Source: Bacteroidota bacterium
GTDB taxonomy: Bacteria > Bacteroidota > Bacteroidia > Chitinophagales > S012-47
NCBI GenBank assembly: GCA_024276745.1
Contig: JAJRWN010000084.1
Location: 1-36,015 of the forward strand
DNA: 36,015 nt
Direction: 5' to 3'
The notes under the pieces were generated by a model, which worked only from the letters and a program-made list of their open reading frames with translations, was not told where the DNA came from and ran no database searches. Positions 1-9,547 of this stretch are shown one piece after another. The translations under genes and the position numbers were made by a program. Within the stretch, counting starts at the first letter, position 1, and each line of letters begins with the position of its first letter.

Positions 1-1041
1 AAAAAGTTGATAGGTCGCTTCCACACCACTAATGAAATAAATCTTTTTTCCATCATGGCTCCATGCAGGACTGTTTATATTCCGGTCGAGTCCCACACTT
101 GCTTCATTAATCTTTCGGCTGGCCATGTCCATAAGCATCAAGCGGTTACGGTCCGATTCAAAACCTGATCGTGCCATACTGCTCCATGCGAGATAAAATC
201 CGTCCGGTGAAAAAAATGGATTTTTATCATAACCCATCATGCCTTGCGATATATTATGTGTCACTCCCGGTTTTATTTCGTATAGATAAATATCGGTATT
301 GGTACTGACCGCATATTCTGTACCGCTGCTTTTTTTGCAAGTGTAGGCAATCATTCTTTCATCAGGACTCCAGCATATATTTTCTTTACCGTCAAATGGT
401 TTTACCGGTACATCGTAGGGTTCGGTTTCCATAATATCGGTGATATATTTCGAAACGCTGCCATCTTCATAGGTAGTAAAGAAAAGATGGCTGTAATATT
501 CATCTTCCCAGGTATCCCAATGCCTGTAGCTTAAATCATTAATTATTTTTCCTGTTGCTTTCGGCAAATCGGGATATTTATCCTGAGTGCTTAAAGCATT
601 TTTTACTTCATGGGTAAATGATAAATAATGCATGTATGGCGAATAATCTACATTATCGATACCACCGTCAATATGAGTAACCTGCCGTAAGCCGCTGCCA
701 TCAGGATTAATTTCATAAAATTGTGAGGAACCGCTTTCGGCCGAAAGAAAACCGATTTTTAGTCCGTCAGGTCGCCAAATTTCATTGTATTCACTACCCG
801 GTGTTGTGGTTAATTGTTTTATTGTTCCTCCTTTTACCGGAACAATAAACAAATCTCTGTTAGAAGTGTTTGCTTCAATATCGGTACTTGTTATACCAAA
901 CACTACCCATTTCCCGTCTGGTGATACGGATGTTCCACTTACTCTTTTTAAAGTCCATAATTGCTCGGGGGTCAGGTAATTTTGAGTAAATGCCGCTGTG
1001 CAGCTGAACAGCAGCAATAAAATACTTACTTTTTTTATCAT
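1..1041 (-). CDS. S9-family prolyl oligopeptidase-like / PD40 beta-propeller secreted protein, N-terminal part (runs off the left edge)
   Basis: Open minus-strand frame from ATG at 1041 to the window edge with no stop. Begins MIKKVSILLLLFSCTAAFTQNYLTPEQLWTLKRVSGTSVSPDGKWVVFGITST (signal peptide plus LTPEQLWxLKRVSxxxVSPDGKWV typical of S9 peptidase propellers). Not in the ORF track because it is open at the edge. Confidence 0.85.
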   Translation of the reverse strand, partial: MIKKVSILLLLFSCTAAFTQNYLTPEQLWTLKRVSGTSVSPDGKWVVFGITSTDIEANTSNRDLFIVPVKGGTIKQLTTTPGSEYNEIWRPDGLKIGFLSAESGSSQFYEINPDGSGLRQVTHIDGGIDNVDYSPYMHYLSFTHEVKNALSTQDKYPDLPKATGKIINDLSYRHWDTWEDEYYSHLFFTTYEDGSVSKYITDIMETEPYDVPVKPFDGKENICWSPDERMIAYTCKKSSGTEYAVSTNTDIYLYEIKPGVTHNISQGMMGYDKNPFFSPDGFYLAWSSMARSGFESDRNRLMLMDMASRKINEASVGLDRNINSPAWSHDGKKIYFISGVEATYQLF

Positions 1042-1128
1042 GATAATGTTAATTGATTAGTAAGAGAAATGAAGTTGAAAAAGTAAATTAGCACTCAAAT
1101 TTAATAGATTGATGTTAAATAGTTGTAA

Positions 1129-2394
1129 GTGGGTAGTTTAAAAAGGACCGGCAACAGGATAAGTTCATTTGTCAAAATGCTTGGACCCGGATTGCTTTAT
1201 GCAGGTGCAGCGATAGGCGTAAGTCATTTGGTACAATCTACCCGGGCCGGTGCTATTTATGGTTTTGCCTTGATTTGGGCTGTTATATTGGCTAATGTGA
1301 TGAAGTATCCCTTTTTTCAATTTGGACCTCGTTATGCTGCCGCTACGGGCAATAGTTTGATTGACGGGTATCGAAAGCTTGGTATCCTGCCGATGCTATT
1401 GTTTCTAATCATCACCATTGGAACAATTTTCACCATTCAGGCTGCTGTTACTGTAGTTACCGGTGCCATTGCAGCTTCGGTGTTTGGTATTGATTGGCCA
1501 ATGTGGTTATGGAGTGCAATCGTATTGGCTATTGCCAGTTTAATTTTAATATCAGGAAGATATAAAGCGCTTGATTTGGCGATAAAGATTATCATCGTAT
1601 TGTTGGCTGTTTCAACGGTTTCAGCTGCGATAATTGGTATTTCTCATTCAGGTATCAGTGGCCATAGTAGTCATTTTGTATGGGATAAAATTGGTATTGC
1701 TTTTTTAATTGCATTGATGGGATGGATGCCTTCGCCTATTGATTTATCGGTATGGCACTCACTTTGGTCGCTCGAGAAAAATAAACAAATTGGGCATAGA
1801 ACATCACTGAAAGATGCATTGATTGATTTCAACATCGGATACTGGGGTACAGCTGTTTTGGCATTGGCTTTTGTCACACTGGGTGCTTTAATAATGTTTG
1901 GAAGTGGCACTACTTTTTCTCCGAAGGGAGCTGTTTTTGCCGGTCAGCTTATTAGCATGTACACCAATAGCCTTGGGCCCTGGGCATACATTATTATTGC
2001 TGTAGCGGCACTTACCACCATGTTTAGCACTACCCTCACTTGTCTTGATGCTATTCCTCGTGTGCTTGAACGATCTACTTTGGTAATTTTTCCGTGCTTA
2101 TCGAAATCTGACCGACATCAAACTTTGTATTGGGCATGGCTTGTGGTTCTCGTAATTGGTGCATTACTAATGCTTGGTTTCTTTATCAACAGCATGCAGG
2201 GCATGGTTAATTTGGCAACTATTTTATCTTTTCTTACCGCTCCCGTATTGGCCGTTATGAATTATTTGGTGATGTTCAGTAATCAAGTGCCGGATGAGTT
2301 GAAACCCGGTAAATGGATGAGATTATATGCTTTGTCGGGTATTGTATTTTTATTGGGTTTTGCCGGTATATACATCTGGTCGCAGTGGATATAA
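1129..2394 (+). CDS. Nramp/SLC11-related divalent metal transporter-like membrane protein (divergent)
   Basis: 421-aa polytopic ORF, GTG start. GPGLLYAGAAIGVSHLVQSTRAGAIYG and MGWMPSPIDLSVW align with the Nramp TM1 and TM6 regions, but the canonical DPGN and MPHN motifs are not present. Confidence 0.8.
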   Translation: MGSLKRTGNRISSFVKMLGPGLLYAGAAIGVSHLVQSTRAGAIYGFALIWAVILANVMKYPFFQFGPRYAAATGNSLIDGYRKLGILPMLLFLIITIGTIFTIQAAVTVVTGAIAASVFGIDWPMWLWSAIVLAIASLILISGRYKALDLAIKIIIVLLAVSTVSAAIIGISHSGISGHSSHFVWDKIGIAFLIALMGWMPSPIDLSVWHSLWSLEKNKQIGHRTSLKDALIDFNIGYWGTAVLALAFVTLGALIMFGSGTTFSPKGAVFAGQLISMYTNSLGPWAYIIIAVAALTTMFSTTLTCLDAIPRVLERSTLVIFPCLSKSDRHQTLYWAWLVVLVIGALLMLGFFINSMQGMVNLATILSFLTAPVLAVMNYLVMFSNQVPDELKPGKWMRLYALSGIVFLLGFAGIYIWSQWI

Positions 2395-2398
2395 AAAA

Positions 2399-2428
2399 AA
2401 CAGCTATCCGTATGCACAGATAGCTGTT
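2399..2428 (-). terminator. Rho-independent terminator between convergent genes
   Basis: Perfect 10-bp stem AACAGCTATC/GATAGCTGTT. A run of A on the + strand gives a U-tract for the minus-strand transcript. It lies between stops at 2394 (+) and 2451 (-). Confidence 0.85.
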
Positions 2429-2450
2429 AAAATTTATCCGGGAATTATGT

Positions 2451-4592
2451 TTATTCTACCAAAGTCATTTCATTAATAAGATTTTTGGCTCCCATTACTT
2501 TATCGATAACAAACAAGACGTATCGAATATCAACACTGATAGTTCGTTTGTATTCATCATCATAAATCAAATCACCCGTCATGGCTTCCCAGTTACCGTC
2601 AAACGCAATACCGATTAATTCACCGTTGGCATTGATTACCGAGCTGCCTGAGTTACCTCCGGTGATATCATTATCGGTGAGGAAATCGGTATGAATTCTT
2701 CCGTCTTTATCGGCATAAGGGCCATAGTCTTTTTTCTGCCAGAGTTGTTTAAGTTTTGCCGGAACAATAAATTCTTCATTATCCGGATTTTCTTTTTCCA
2801 TAACCCCATCAAGTGTTGTAAAATGTAAGTATTTAACTCCATCGCGCGGATAATAATCGCGAACGGTTCCATAAGTAAGTCGTTCGGTAGAGTTGGCATC
2901 GGGATAGAAAAAACGATTGGAATGCATTTCCATTAAACCGGCAAGATAGGTTTTGCGCCCTTCCGAAATTTGTGCTCTCAAGGCTCTGAAACCCGGTAAA
3001 ATTTTAGTGAAATAATGATCCAGCATATCAGACATCATACTGAAACCCGGATCTTTTTGCATAACTTTCAAAGTAGGATGATCGAGAAAGGCCAAGGTAG
3101 CTTTTTTAGAAGCCAGGAAAGACTTGGTATAAACTTTTGATGCCAGTTTTGCCCAGTTTCCTTTATACTTTTTATTTAAAGCCACCATAAACTCAGGTCT
3201 TTGATCCGCAGGCAGGTCATCATACATCATCCCTATTAGCGCAGCAAAAACCTTTTTATCGGTAGCTTGATTATAATCTTTAAAATAATCTTCTACAGCC
3301 GGTTTCATTTGTTCCACCATTCCCTGTACTTTATCCATATCAACGGTATCGGCCGAAAGGGCTTGATTGAGCCCGCGGAATTGCAAGGCAAATGATTCTA
3401 TTTCAACACCAAAATAGGCTTCAACCATATATTGAAAGAATAGATCATAAGTCTGATATTGTGCATAGGCATTTTGTAATTGATTGAGTGCATCGCCATA
3501 TTTGTCTTTCCGTTGTTGATCAGCATTTACCCATTTCGTAAAATCTTTTTCAATATCCTGTTTTACGTTAACGGTATGTAATCTGGCCAAACCTTCATCC
3601 TGACCTATAAAATATTTATAATAATTACTTACTTGCGAATATTTGGCAGCGTATTTTATCCGGATAGATTCATCACTATCCATATCGTTTTTGATAATAG
3701 ATAATCTTTCGCCTCTGATTTTAACCCGGGCAGGGTTTGATTGAGATTGATCCAGATTAATACCAAAAGAAGACCTGTATCTGTCGGTACGTCCGGGAAA
3801 TCCCATAATCATGGCAAAATCACCGGTTTCCACACCTTTTAAGCTGATGGGTAAAAAATGTCTTGGATGATAAGGTACATTATCTTTTGAGTATGGAGCC
3901 GGGCTGCCATCGGGTGCGGTATAAATTCTCATAATAGAGAAGTCACCGGTTTGTCGAGGCCATTCCCAATTATCGGTATCTCCTCCAAATTTACCAATAG
4001 CTGATGGTGGAGCACCCACTAGTCTGACATCAGGAAAGGTTTCGTAAACGAATAAGAAATACTGATTACCGTCAAACATTTCGTCCACTTCGGCCCGGTA
4101 ATAATTTGAAGTTGTAGCTTCTTCAATAATTTTATTTTTTTCTTGCATTAACGTCATTGGGTCATCGGCATAAGCTTTTAAACGTTCGGTTACATCATCC
4201 ATTCTGATTAAAATGGATGCATCCACGCCATCGGCAGGCAGTTCATCGGCTTTTGTTTTAGCATAAAATCCATTGGTCAGATAATCATGATCAACCGAGC
4301 TGTAGTATTGAATCGTTTCGTAGCCGCAATGATGATTGGTAAGCATCAGGCCATCGGGTGAAACCAATTCTGCTGAACAAAAACGTAGCGAAACGATAGC
4401 ATCTTTTATCGAGGAATGGTTAATAGAATAAATATCATCGGCACTGAGTTTTAATCCTAATTTTCTCATTTGCTCATAATTTTTATTCAAATACATGAGC
4501 AGCCACATACCTTCATCGGCTTTCACAGGAGCAGAACCTGCTAAGATGATTGCTGTGACAAAGGCAATAAATAATTTTTGAAATTGTTTCAT
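2451..4592 (-). CDS. S46 family dipeptidyl-peptidase (DPP7/DPP11-type)
   Basis: 713 aa with signal peptide, EGMWLLMYLNKNYEQMRKLGLKL, LTNHHCGYETIQ (catalytic His region), DNDITGGNSGSSVINANGELIGIAFDGNWEAM (catalytic Ser region). Confidence 0.95.
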   Translation of the reverse strand: MKQFQKLFIAFVTAIILAGSAPVKADEGMWLLMYLNKNYEQMRKLGLKLSADDIYSINHSSIKDAIVSLRFCSAELVSPDGLMLTNHHCGYETIQYYSSVDHDYLTNGFYAKTKADELPADGVDASILIRMDDVTERLKAYADDPMTLMQEKNKIIEEATTSNYYRAEVDEMFDGNQYFLFVYETFPDVRLVGAPPSAIGKFGGDTDNWEWPRQTGDFSIMRIYTAPDGSPAPYSKDNVPYHPRHFLPISLKGVETGDFAMIMGFPGRTDRYRSSFGINLDQSQSNPARVKIRGERLSIIKNDMDSDESIRIKYAAKYSQVSNYYKYFIGQDEGLARLHTVNVKQDIEKDFTKWVNADQQRKDKYGDALNQLQNAYAQYQTYDLFFQYMVEAYFGVEIESFALQFRGLNQALSADTVDMDKVQGMVEQMKPAVEDYFKDYNQATDKKVFAALIGMMYDDLPADQRPEFMVALNKKYKGNWAKLASKVYTKSFLASKKATLAFLDHPTLKVMQKDPGFSMMSDMLDHYFTKILPGFRALRAQISEGRKTYLAGLMEMHSNRFFYPDANSTERLTYGTVRDYYPRDGVKYLHFTTLDGVMEKENPDNEEFIVPAKLKQLWQKKDYGPYADKDGRIHTDFLTDNDITGGNSGSSVINANGELIGIAFDGNWEAMTGDLIYDDEYKRTISVDIRYVLFVIDKVMGAKNLINEMTLVE

Positions 4593-4828
4593 ACAATATG
4601 TTTAATTAAAGAATTTGATGCCACGAAGATACTCAATAAGTATGTGGTCGATAGTGTTAAAGATTGTTAAGCAATGATGTGGAACGTAAAGCTATTGTAA
4701 AGATTCTTGCTTATAAATGCGTTTTTTTGACAGAATCGATGAAACGATATTCAATAAAACAGGTAATTGGGCAACGAAGTATTAACTTTGTTCGTCTATA
4801 AAGTCATAAAGAAGAATCATAAGAAAAA

Positions 4829-5182
4829 ATGGACAGAGAACCGGAAGATGATATTTTATTTGAAACTGATTTTGGATCGGTTAGGATTGTCAGATATTGC
4901 AATAAGTTACGTATTATCTACGGTAATTTGATTTTGGAACAGTCACATATTGAATTTCACCACTTTTTATCCAAATTAAGAAATCTGTCATCGTATGTTT
5001 CGGATATTCGCCATTCTTATTATAGAAAGTTTATCATACGCCTCAAAAAATATACGGGTCAAATGAGTTTTGATAGTAAAGAAGTAGAGCAATTGTATGA
5101 ATTAATAGGAGGTGCTCATTCCATGTTGGAATTAGAGCAAATGATGCAGGAAATCAATAAGCCCATTCTTCCAAAGCCTTAA
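4829..5182 (+). CDS. Conserved-looking small hypothetical protein (117 aa)
   Basis: ATG ORF in an otherwise unassigned region, preceded by TAACTTTG at 4783-4790. No recognised domain. Confidence 0.6.
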   Translation: MDREPEDDILFETDFGSVRIVRYCNKLRIIYGNLILEQSHIEFHHFLSKLRNLSSYVSDIRHSYYRKFIIRLKKYTGQMSFDSKEVEQLYELIGGAHSMLELEQMMQEINKPILPKP

Positions 5183-5293
5183 AAAAGTCTTGCTTGTCCG
5201 CATAATGTAAAATTTATTTTTCTCCGGTCTTGACAAATTGGAGTAGAAGGGCTAATTTTAGCAAGCTTTTGTATCACTCTCAAATGCCCCCAT

Positions 5294-5551
5294 ATGAGAA
5301 ATCTTTTATTGATTACCCGAAAGGAAGGAAATAATTCTTTAAGTGCTTACCTGAAAGGATTGGGTTATAAAATATCCAGTGTTGTAAAATCGGCTGAACA
5401 AGCCATTGAGACTGCTCAAGAATTTTCACCTGATATTATTGTGATGGATTTTGAAGAATCAAAACAAATTGACGGTAAGTCAATTTATCAAAAAATCAGG
5501 CAACATCAAATCGAAATTCCCATTATTTACATGTCGGTACCCTCGGCTTAA
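5294..5551 (+). CDS. Truncated response-regulator receiver-like protein (85 aa)
   Basis: MRNLLLITRKEGNNSLSAYLKGLGYKISSVVKSAEQAIETAQEFSPDIIVMDFE...IPIIYMSVPSA resembles beta1 to beta4 of a CheY-like receiver with the phospho-acceptor Asp position (VMD). It ends before alpha4-beta5-alpha5. Confidence 0.6.
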   Translation: MRNLLLITRKEGNNSLSAYLKGLGYKISSVVKSAEQAIETAQEFSPDIIVMDFEESKQIDGKSIYQKIRQHQIEIPIIYMSVPSA

Positions 5552-5595
5552 TTGTCTTCTGTTAACTATGCTGCATTGAGTAGTTAAGTAAAAAA

Positions 5596-5620
5596 AAAGA
5601 AGCTGTTTTTCAGCTTCTTT
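5596..5620. terminator. Rho-independent terminator-like hairpin (bidirectional)
   Basis: AAAGAAGCTG/CAGCTTCTTT 10-bp stem with a 5-nt T loop; A-tract upstream, T-rich 3' arm. Confidence 0.75.
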
Positions 5621-5781
5621 CCAATTTTGCCTATGTCTGATTCATTCCATTACAGAGAGCAGGCTGTACAAAAAATAATACAAAAGGGAATAAGGGAATT
5701 AAAAAAAGCGGATAAAATATTTCTCTTTTACAAATTATTGCTGTAAAATTGCATATTGTTGATTCATTCACTTAACGAAAG

Positions 5782-5833
5782 CATGGTTTCTTTTTAGGGG
5801 TATTTTGGAACCATGTTTTCTTTTTTTCTCTTT
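5782..5833 (+). terminator. Second terminator-like hairpin followed by a T-rich tract
   Basis: CATGGTTTC/GGAACCATG stem (one G.U) followed by TTTTCTTTTTTTCTCTTT. Confidence 0.6.
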
Positions 5834-5992
5834 CCATTTGTGTAATATTTACACCCTTTTACCATTCATACCATAATTTGTTTCAATTGCCGCTAGTCTT
5901 TTTTTGTTTCAGAATGCTAAATGAATGTTTGGCAGCTTTAGAGGAATGCAGGCCTACAACATTTTCAGTCTATTCCTGCAATGAGCAAACAG

Positions 5993-6064
5993 TGACCCCA
6001 CCAGGATTCGAACCTGGATCTAAAGTTTAGGAAACTTTTATTCTATCCCTTGAACTATGGGGCC
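5993..6064 (-). tRNA. tRNA-Arg (anticodon CCT)
   Basis: Minus strand GGCCCCATAGTTCAAGGGATAGAATAAAAGTTTCCTAAACTTTAGATCCAGGTTCGAATCCTGGTGGGGTCA. 7-bp acceptor, anticodon stem AAAGT/ACTTT with loop TTCCTAA, T arm CCAGG TTCGAAT CCTGG. CCA is not encoded. Confidence 0.93.
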
Positions 6065-6113
6065 AAAAAGAGCGATGGTAAAGATAATGATAATAATGCC
6101 TACCCAAAATGAA

Positions 6114-8171
6114 TCAGCTGATTACCGAACCCGGTTCAATCATGTCTGATGGGCTTAGTATGGATAATTTTCCATCTTTATTTTCGGCCATTAATATCAT
6201 TCCTTCCGATTCGATACCTTTTATTTTCCTGGGTTTTAAATTGGCTACTATACAAACTTGTTTACCAATCATTTCTTCCGGATCAAATTGATCGGCAATA
6301 CCCGATAGTATGGTTCTTGATTCGCTTCCAAGGTCTATGGTAAATTGTAATAATTTATCGGTTTTGGGCACCTTTTCGGCTGTTTTTATGGTGCCGACAA
6401 GTAATTCCAAATTTTCAAACTGATTAAAATCTATTAGTGGTTTATGTTGAATATTTTCTTTTTCCATTTTCCGTAATTTTTGATTGGATTTCAATTTTGT
6501 TATTTGTTGTTCAACCACACCATCTTCAATTTTCTCGAAGAGTAATCCCGGTTTTGGAAGTTGTTGTTTGCTTTTAAGCAAATCGATTCTTCCAATATCA
6601 TCCCAGGAAAAATCTTTTGTATTGATACACATCATTTCTGCCATTTTTTTTGCAGTAAGCGGTAAAAATGGTTCGCAAGCTAAACATAGCGAGGCACATA
6701 TTTGTAAAGCAATGTATAAAATCTGTTTTGCTTGTTCAGGATTGTTTTTTATTATTTTCCAGGGTTCAGCATCGGCTAGAAATTTATTACCAAATCTTGC
6801 TAAACCCATCAATTCGTTTAATGCCGCCCTAAAGCGGAAATGATTAAGATGATTTTCGATAGCCGACAGGTACGATTTTATTTCTGATTGAATAGTTTCG
6901 ATTTTATAATCAGCTACTTCTTCCAGATAAACCGGAATTTTACCTTCACAATATTTTTGAGTTAAAACCAGCGTACGGTTTACAAAATTGCCGAGCACTG
7001 CAACCAATTCATTGTTGTTTCTCGATTGAAAATCTTTCCAGGTAAATTCACTGTCTTTGGTTTCAGGCATATTGGCGGTTAAAACATAGCGCAGTACATC
7101 TTGTTTATCCGGAAAATCTTCGAGATATTCGTGTAACCATACCGCCCAATTTCTACTAGTAGATATTTTATCGCCTTCCATATTCATGAATTCGTTGGCA
7201 GGCACATTATCCGGTAAAATATAATCTCCATGGGCTTTCAGGATAATGGGGAAGATAATGCAATGAAATACGATATTATCTTTTCCGATAAAATGAATCA
7301 AGCGGGTATCATCAGACTGCCACCACGGTTTCCAGTCGATTCCTTTTTCAGCAGCCCATGCTTTTGTAGCGGAGATGTAACCAATGGGAGCATCTAACCA
7401 TACATACAGTACTTTACCTTCGGCACCGGGTAGCGGCACTTTCACCCCCCAATTGAGGTCGCGTGTCATAGCCCGGGGTTGAAGCCCTTGTTCAAGCCAG
7501 GATTTGCATTGACCATATACATTTTTCTTCCAATCATGTTTATGTTCTTCAAGAATCCATTCTTTCAGCCAGGGTTCAAATTTTTGCATCGGTAAATACC
7601 AATGTGTAGTTTTTTTGAGTATCGGTTTTTTACCACTTAAGGTACTTACCGGGTTGATGAGATCTTTGGAGTTGAGGCTCGAACCGCATTTTTCGCATTG
7701 ATCGCCATAGGCTGCATCATGATTACAAATTGGACAGCATCCGCTTATATACCTGTCGGCAAGATATTGATGGTATTCTTCATCGTAATATTGTTCCGAT
7801 TCTTCCACTATAAATTCACCTTTGTCATACAAAGTTTTAAAAAATTCAGCGGCTGTTTTATGATGAATCTCAGATGATGTACGATGATAAATATCAAATG
7901 ATATTCCAAAATCATGAAAACTTTTTTTGTTTAATTCATGATAGTAATCAACTATTTCCTGAGGTGTTTTTCCCTCTTTTAATGCTTTAAGTGTAATGGC
8001 AATACCATTTTCATCAGAGCCGCAAATAAATACTACCTCTTTGCCTTTTAATCTAAGATAGCGGGTAAAGATGTCGGGTGATATGTATGCTCCTGCCAGT
8101 TGCCCGATATGAATAGGCCCGTTGGCATAAGGCAGTGCTGCCGTGATGGTATATCTTTTTGCTTGCTTCAT
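6114..8171 (-). CDS. metG: Methionyl-tRNA synthetase with C-terminal tRNA-binding (EMAP/Trbp111-like) domain
   Basis: 685 aa. [30 protein letters not shown] (HIGH region), four-Cys zinc knuckle ([18 protein letters not shown]), [12 protein letters not shown] (KMSKS-like), C-terminal [26 protein letters not shown]...GIADQF. Confidence 0.97.
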   Translation of the reverse strand: MKQAKRYTITAALPYANGPIHIGQLAGAYISPDIFTRYLRLKGKEVVFICGSDENGIAITLKALKEGKTPQEIVDYYHELNKKSFHDFGISFDIYHRTSSEIHHKTAAEFFKTLYDKGEFIVEESEQYYDEEYHQYLADRYISGCCPICNHDAAYGDQCEKCGSSLNSKDLINPVSTLSGKKPILKKTTHWYLPMQKFEPWLKEWILEEHKHDWKKNVYGQCKSWLEQGLQPRAMTRDLNWGVKVPLPGAEGKVLYVWLDAPIGYISATKAWAAEKGIDWKPWWQSDDTRLIHFIGKDNIVFHCIIFPIILKAHGDYILPDNVPANEFMNMEGDKISTSRNWAVWLHEYLEDFPDKQDVLRYVLTANMPETKDSEFTWKDFQSRNNNELVAVLGNFVNRTLVLTQKYCEGKIPVYLEEVADYKIETIQSEIKSYLSAIENHLNHFRFRAALNELMGLARFGNKFLADAEPWKIIKNNPEQAKQILYIALQICASLCLACEPFLPLTAKKMAEMMCINTKDFSWDDIGRIDLLKSKQQLPKPGLLFEKIEDGVVEQQITKLKSNQKLRKMEKENIQHKPLIDFNQFENLELLVGTIKTAEKVPKTDKLLQFTIDLGSESRTILSGIADQFDPEEMIGKQVCIVANLKPRKIKGIESEGMILMAENKDGKLSILSPSDMIEPGSVIS

Positions 8172-8244
8172 TTTTTATGGCTATTCAATATTTATGGCAA
8201 AGTTAATAAAGCAAACAGATTGAGTCCGGCATTATATACCGAAC

Positions 8245-8273
8245 TTGTAAAACCTGTGGAAATACTACTTTTG
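8245..8273 (+). promoter_or_regulatory. Putative Bacteroidota-type promoter upstream of the GT4 gene
   Basis: TTG at 8245-8247, 18-nt spacer, TACTTTTG (TAnnTTTG) at 8266-8273; start codon at 8292. Confidence 0.5.
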
Positions 8274-8291
8274 TTGTAAGCCATTAGCATT

Positions 8292-9479
8292 ATGCCGAAA
8301 ATACTCAGAATTATTAACAGATTAAATTTAGGAGGCCCAACCTATAATGTTGCTTATCTGAGCAAATATTTAGATACTGATTTTGAAACAAAACTAATTG
8401 CCGGACAAATTAATAAAAATGAAGCTAGTGCCCGGTTTATTACCGATAATTTGGGTCTTGAAGTGCAAACCGTTCGGCACATGTATCGCCATATTCACCC
8501 TTACAACGACCGGCTTGCCTATCGGGAAATAAAAAATATTATTCATGATTTTAAACCGGATATTGTACATACCCATGCTGCTAAATCCGGTGCTTTAGGG
8601 CGGCTTGCAGCTTTTCATCTGAAGGTGCCGGTCATCATTCATACTTTTCATGGCCATGTATTCAATGCTTATTTCAATACGGTAAAGACCAAAGCCTTTT
8701 TGAAAATTGAAAGATTTCTTGCCCGGAAAACCAATGTATTAATCGCATTAAGTAAGCAGCAAAAACACGAACTGTCGTATGTTTACAGGATTGCTGACGA
8801 AGAAAAATTTAAAATTATTCCATTAGGATTTGATTTAAGTAAATTTCAAATAAACACAAGCCTGAAACGAAAGGCTTTTAGAAAACGATTTAATATTGAA
8901 GATCATGAAATAAGCATTGCCATTGTAGGCAGGCTTACCGCTATCAAAAATCATAAATTATTGCTACGGGCCATTGCATTATTACCCAAACGGCAACAGC
9001 AAAATTTAAGAGTATTTGTAGTAGGCGATGGTGAATTGATGACAGAACTTAAAAATTATTGCAGTCAATTGCTGTTACGTTATTCCGAAGGGAATTCTAC
9101 TGAGCAAAAAACATTGATAATGTTTACCTCCTGGATAAAGGCCATTGATGAACTGATGGCCGGAGTTGATATTGTAACGCTAAGCTCTGATGATGAAGGA
9201 ACACCGGTATCGTTAATAGAAGCTCAAGCCGCAGGAAAAGCAATTGTTTCAACCAATGTAGGTGGTATTGCCGATATTGTAGATGTGGGGCGCAATGCAT
9301 TGTTGTCACAACCCGGTGATGTTGCTGCTTTTGCTGCTAATTTATCGACAATGATAGACCATCTTTCATCGTTCACACAAGAAGCAATAAAACGGATTGA
9401 AACAATACAGCAATTATTCCATTATAAAAGGCTTGTTGATGATATGGCGGGTTTATATCGTAACTTACTATCCCGGTGA
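8292..9479 (+). CDS. Glycosyltransferase family 4-like protein
   Basis: 395 aa. LGGPTYNVAYLSKYL, DIVHTHAAKSGALGRLAAFHLKVPVIIHTFHGHVF, SSDDEGTPVSLIEAQAAGKAIVSTNVGGIADIV (GT4 C-terminal donor-binding motif). Confidence 0.93.
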   Translation: MPKILRIINRLNLGGPTYNVAYLSKYLDTDFETKLIAGQINKNEASARFITDNLGLEVQTVRHMYRHIHPYNDRLAYREIKNIIHDFKPDIVHTHAAKSGALGRLAAFHLKVPVIIHTFHGHVFNAYFNTVKTKAFLKIERFLARKTNVLIALSKQQKHELSYVYRIADEEKFKIIPLGFDLSKFQINTSLKRKAFRKRFNIEDHEISIAIVGRLTAIKNHKLLLRAIALLPKRQQQNLRVFVVGDGELMTELKNYCSQLLLRYSEGNSTEQKTLIMFTSWIKAIDELMAGVDIVTLSSDDEGTPVSLIEAQAAGKAIVSTNVGGIADIVDVGRNALLSQPGDVAAFAANLSTMIDHLSSFTQEAIKRIETIQQLFHYKRLVDDMAGLYRNLLSR

Positions 9480-9500
9480 TCCGTGTAAGCATCGGGCAAC

Positions 9501-9530
9501 TTGATTAATTGTCTTCATTTTTTACTTTTG
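9501..9530 (+). promoter_or_regulatory. Putative Bacteroidota-type promoter upstream of the Wza-like gene
   Basis: TTG at 9501-9503, 19-nt spacer, TACTTTTG at 9523-9530; start codon at 9548. Confidence 0.5.
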
Positions 9531-9547
9531 TTATCTAATCAGAATTT

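Noticed and set aside
1671-1910. Antisense ORF inside the Nramp-like gene
   Set aside because: Lies opposite a well-supported CDS, has no recognisable domain, and composition fits a shadow ORF.
2636-2899. Alternate-frame ORF within the S46 peptidase gene
   Set aside because: Same-strand shadow frame of a strongly supported peptidase; no independent start context or domain.
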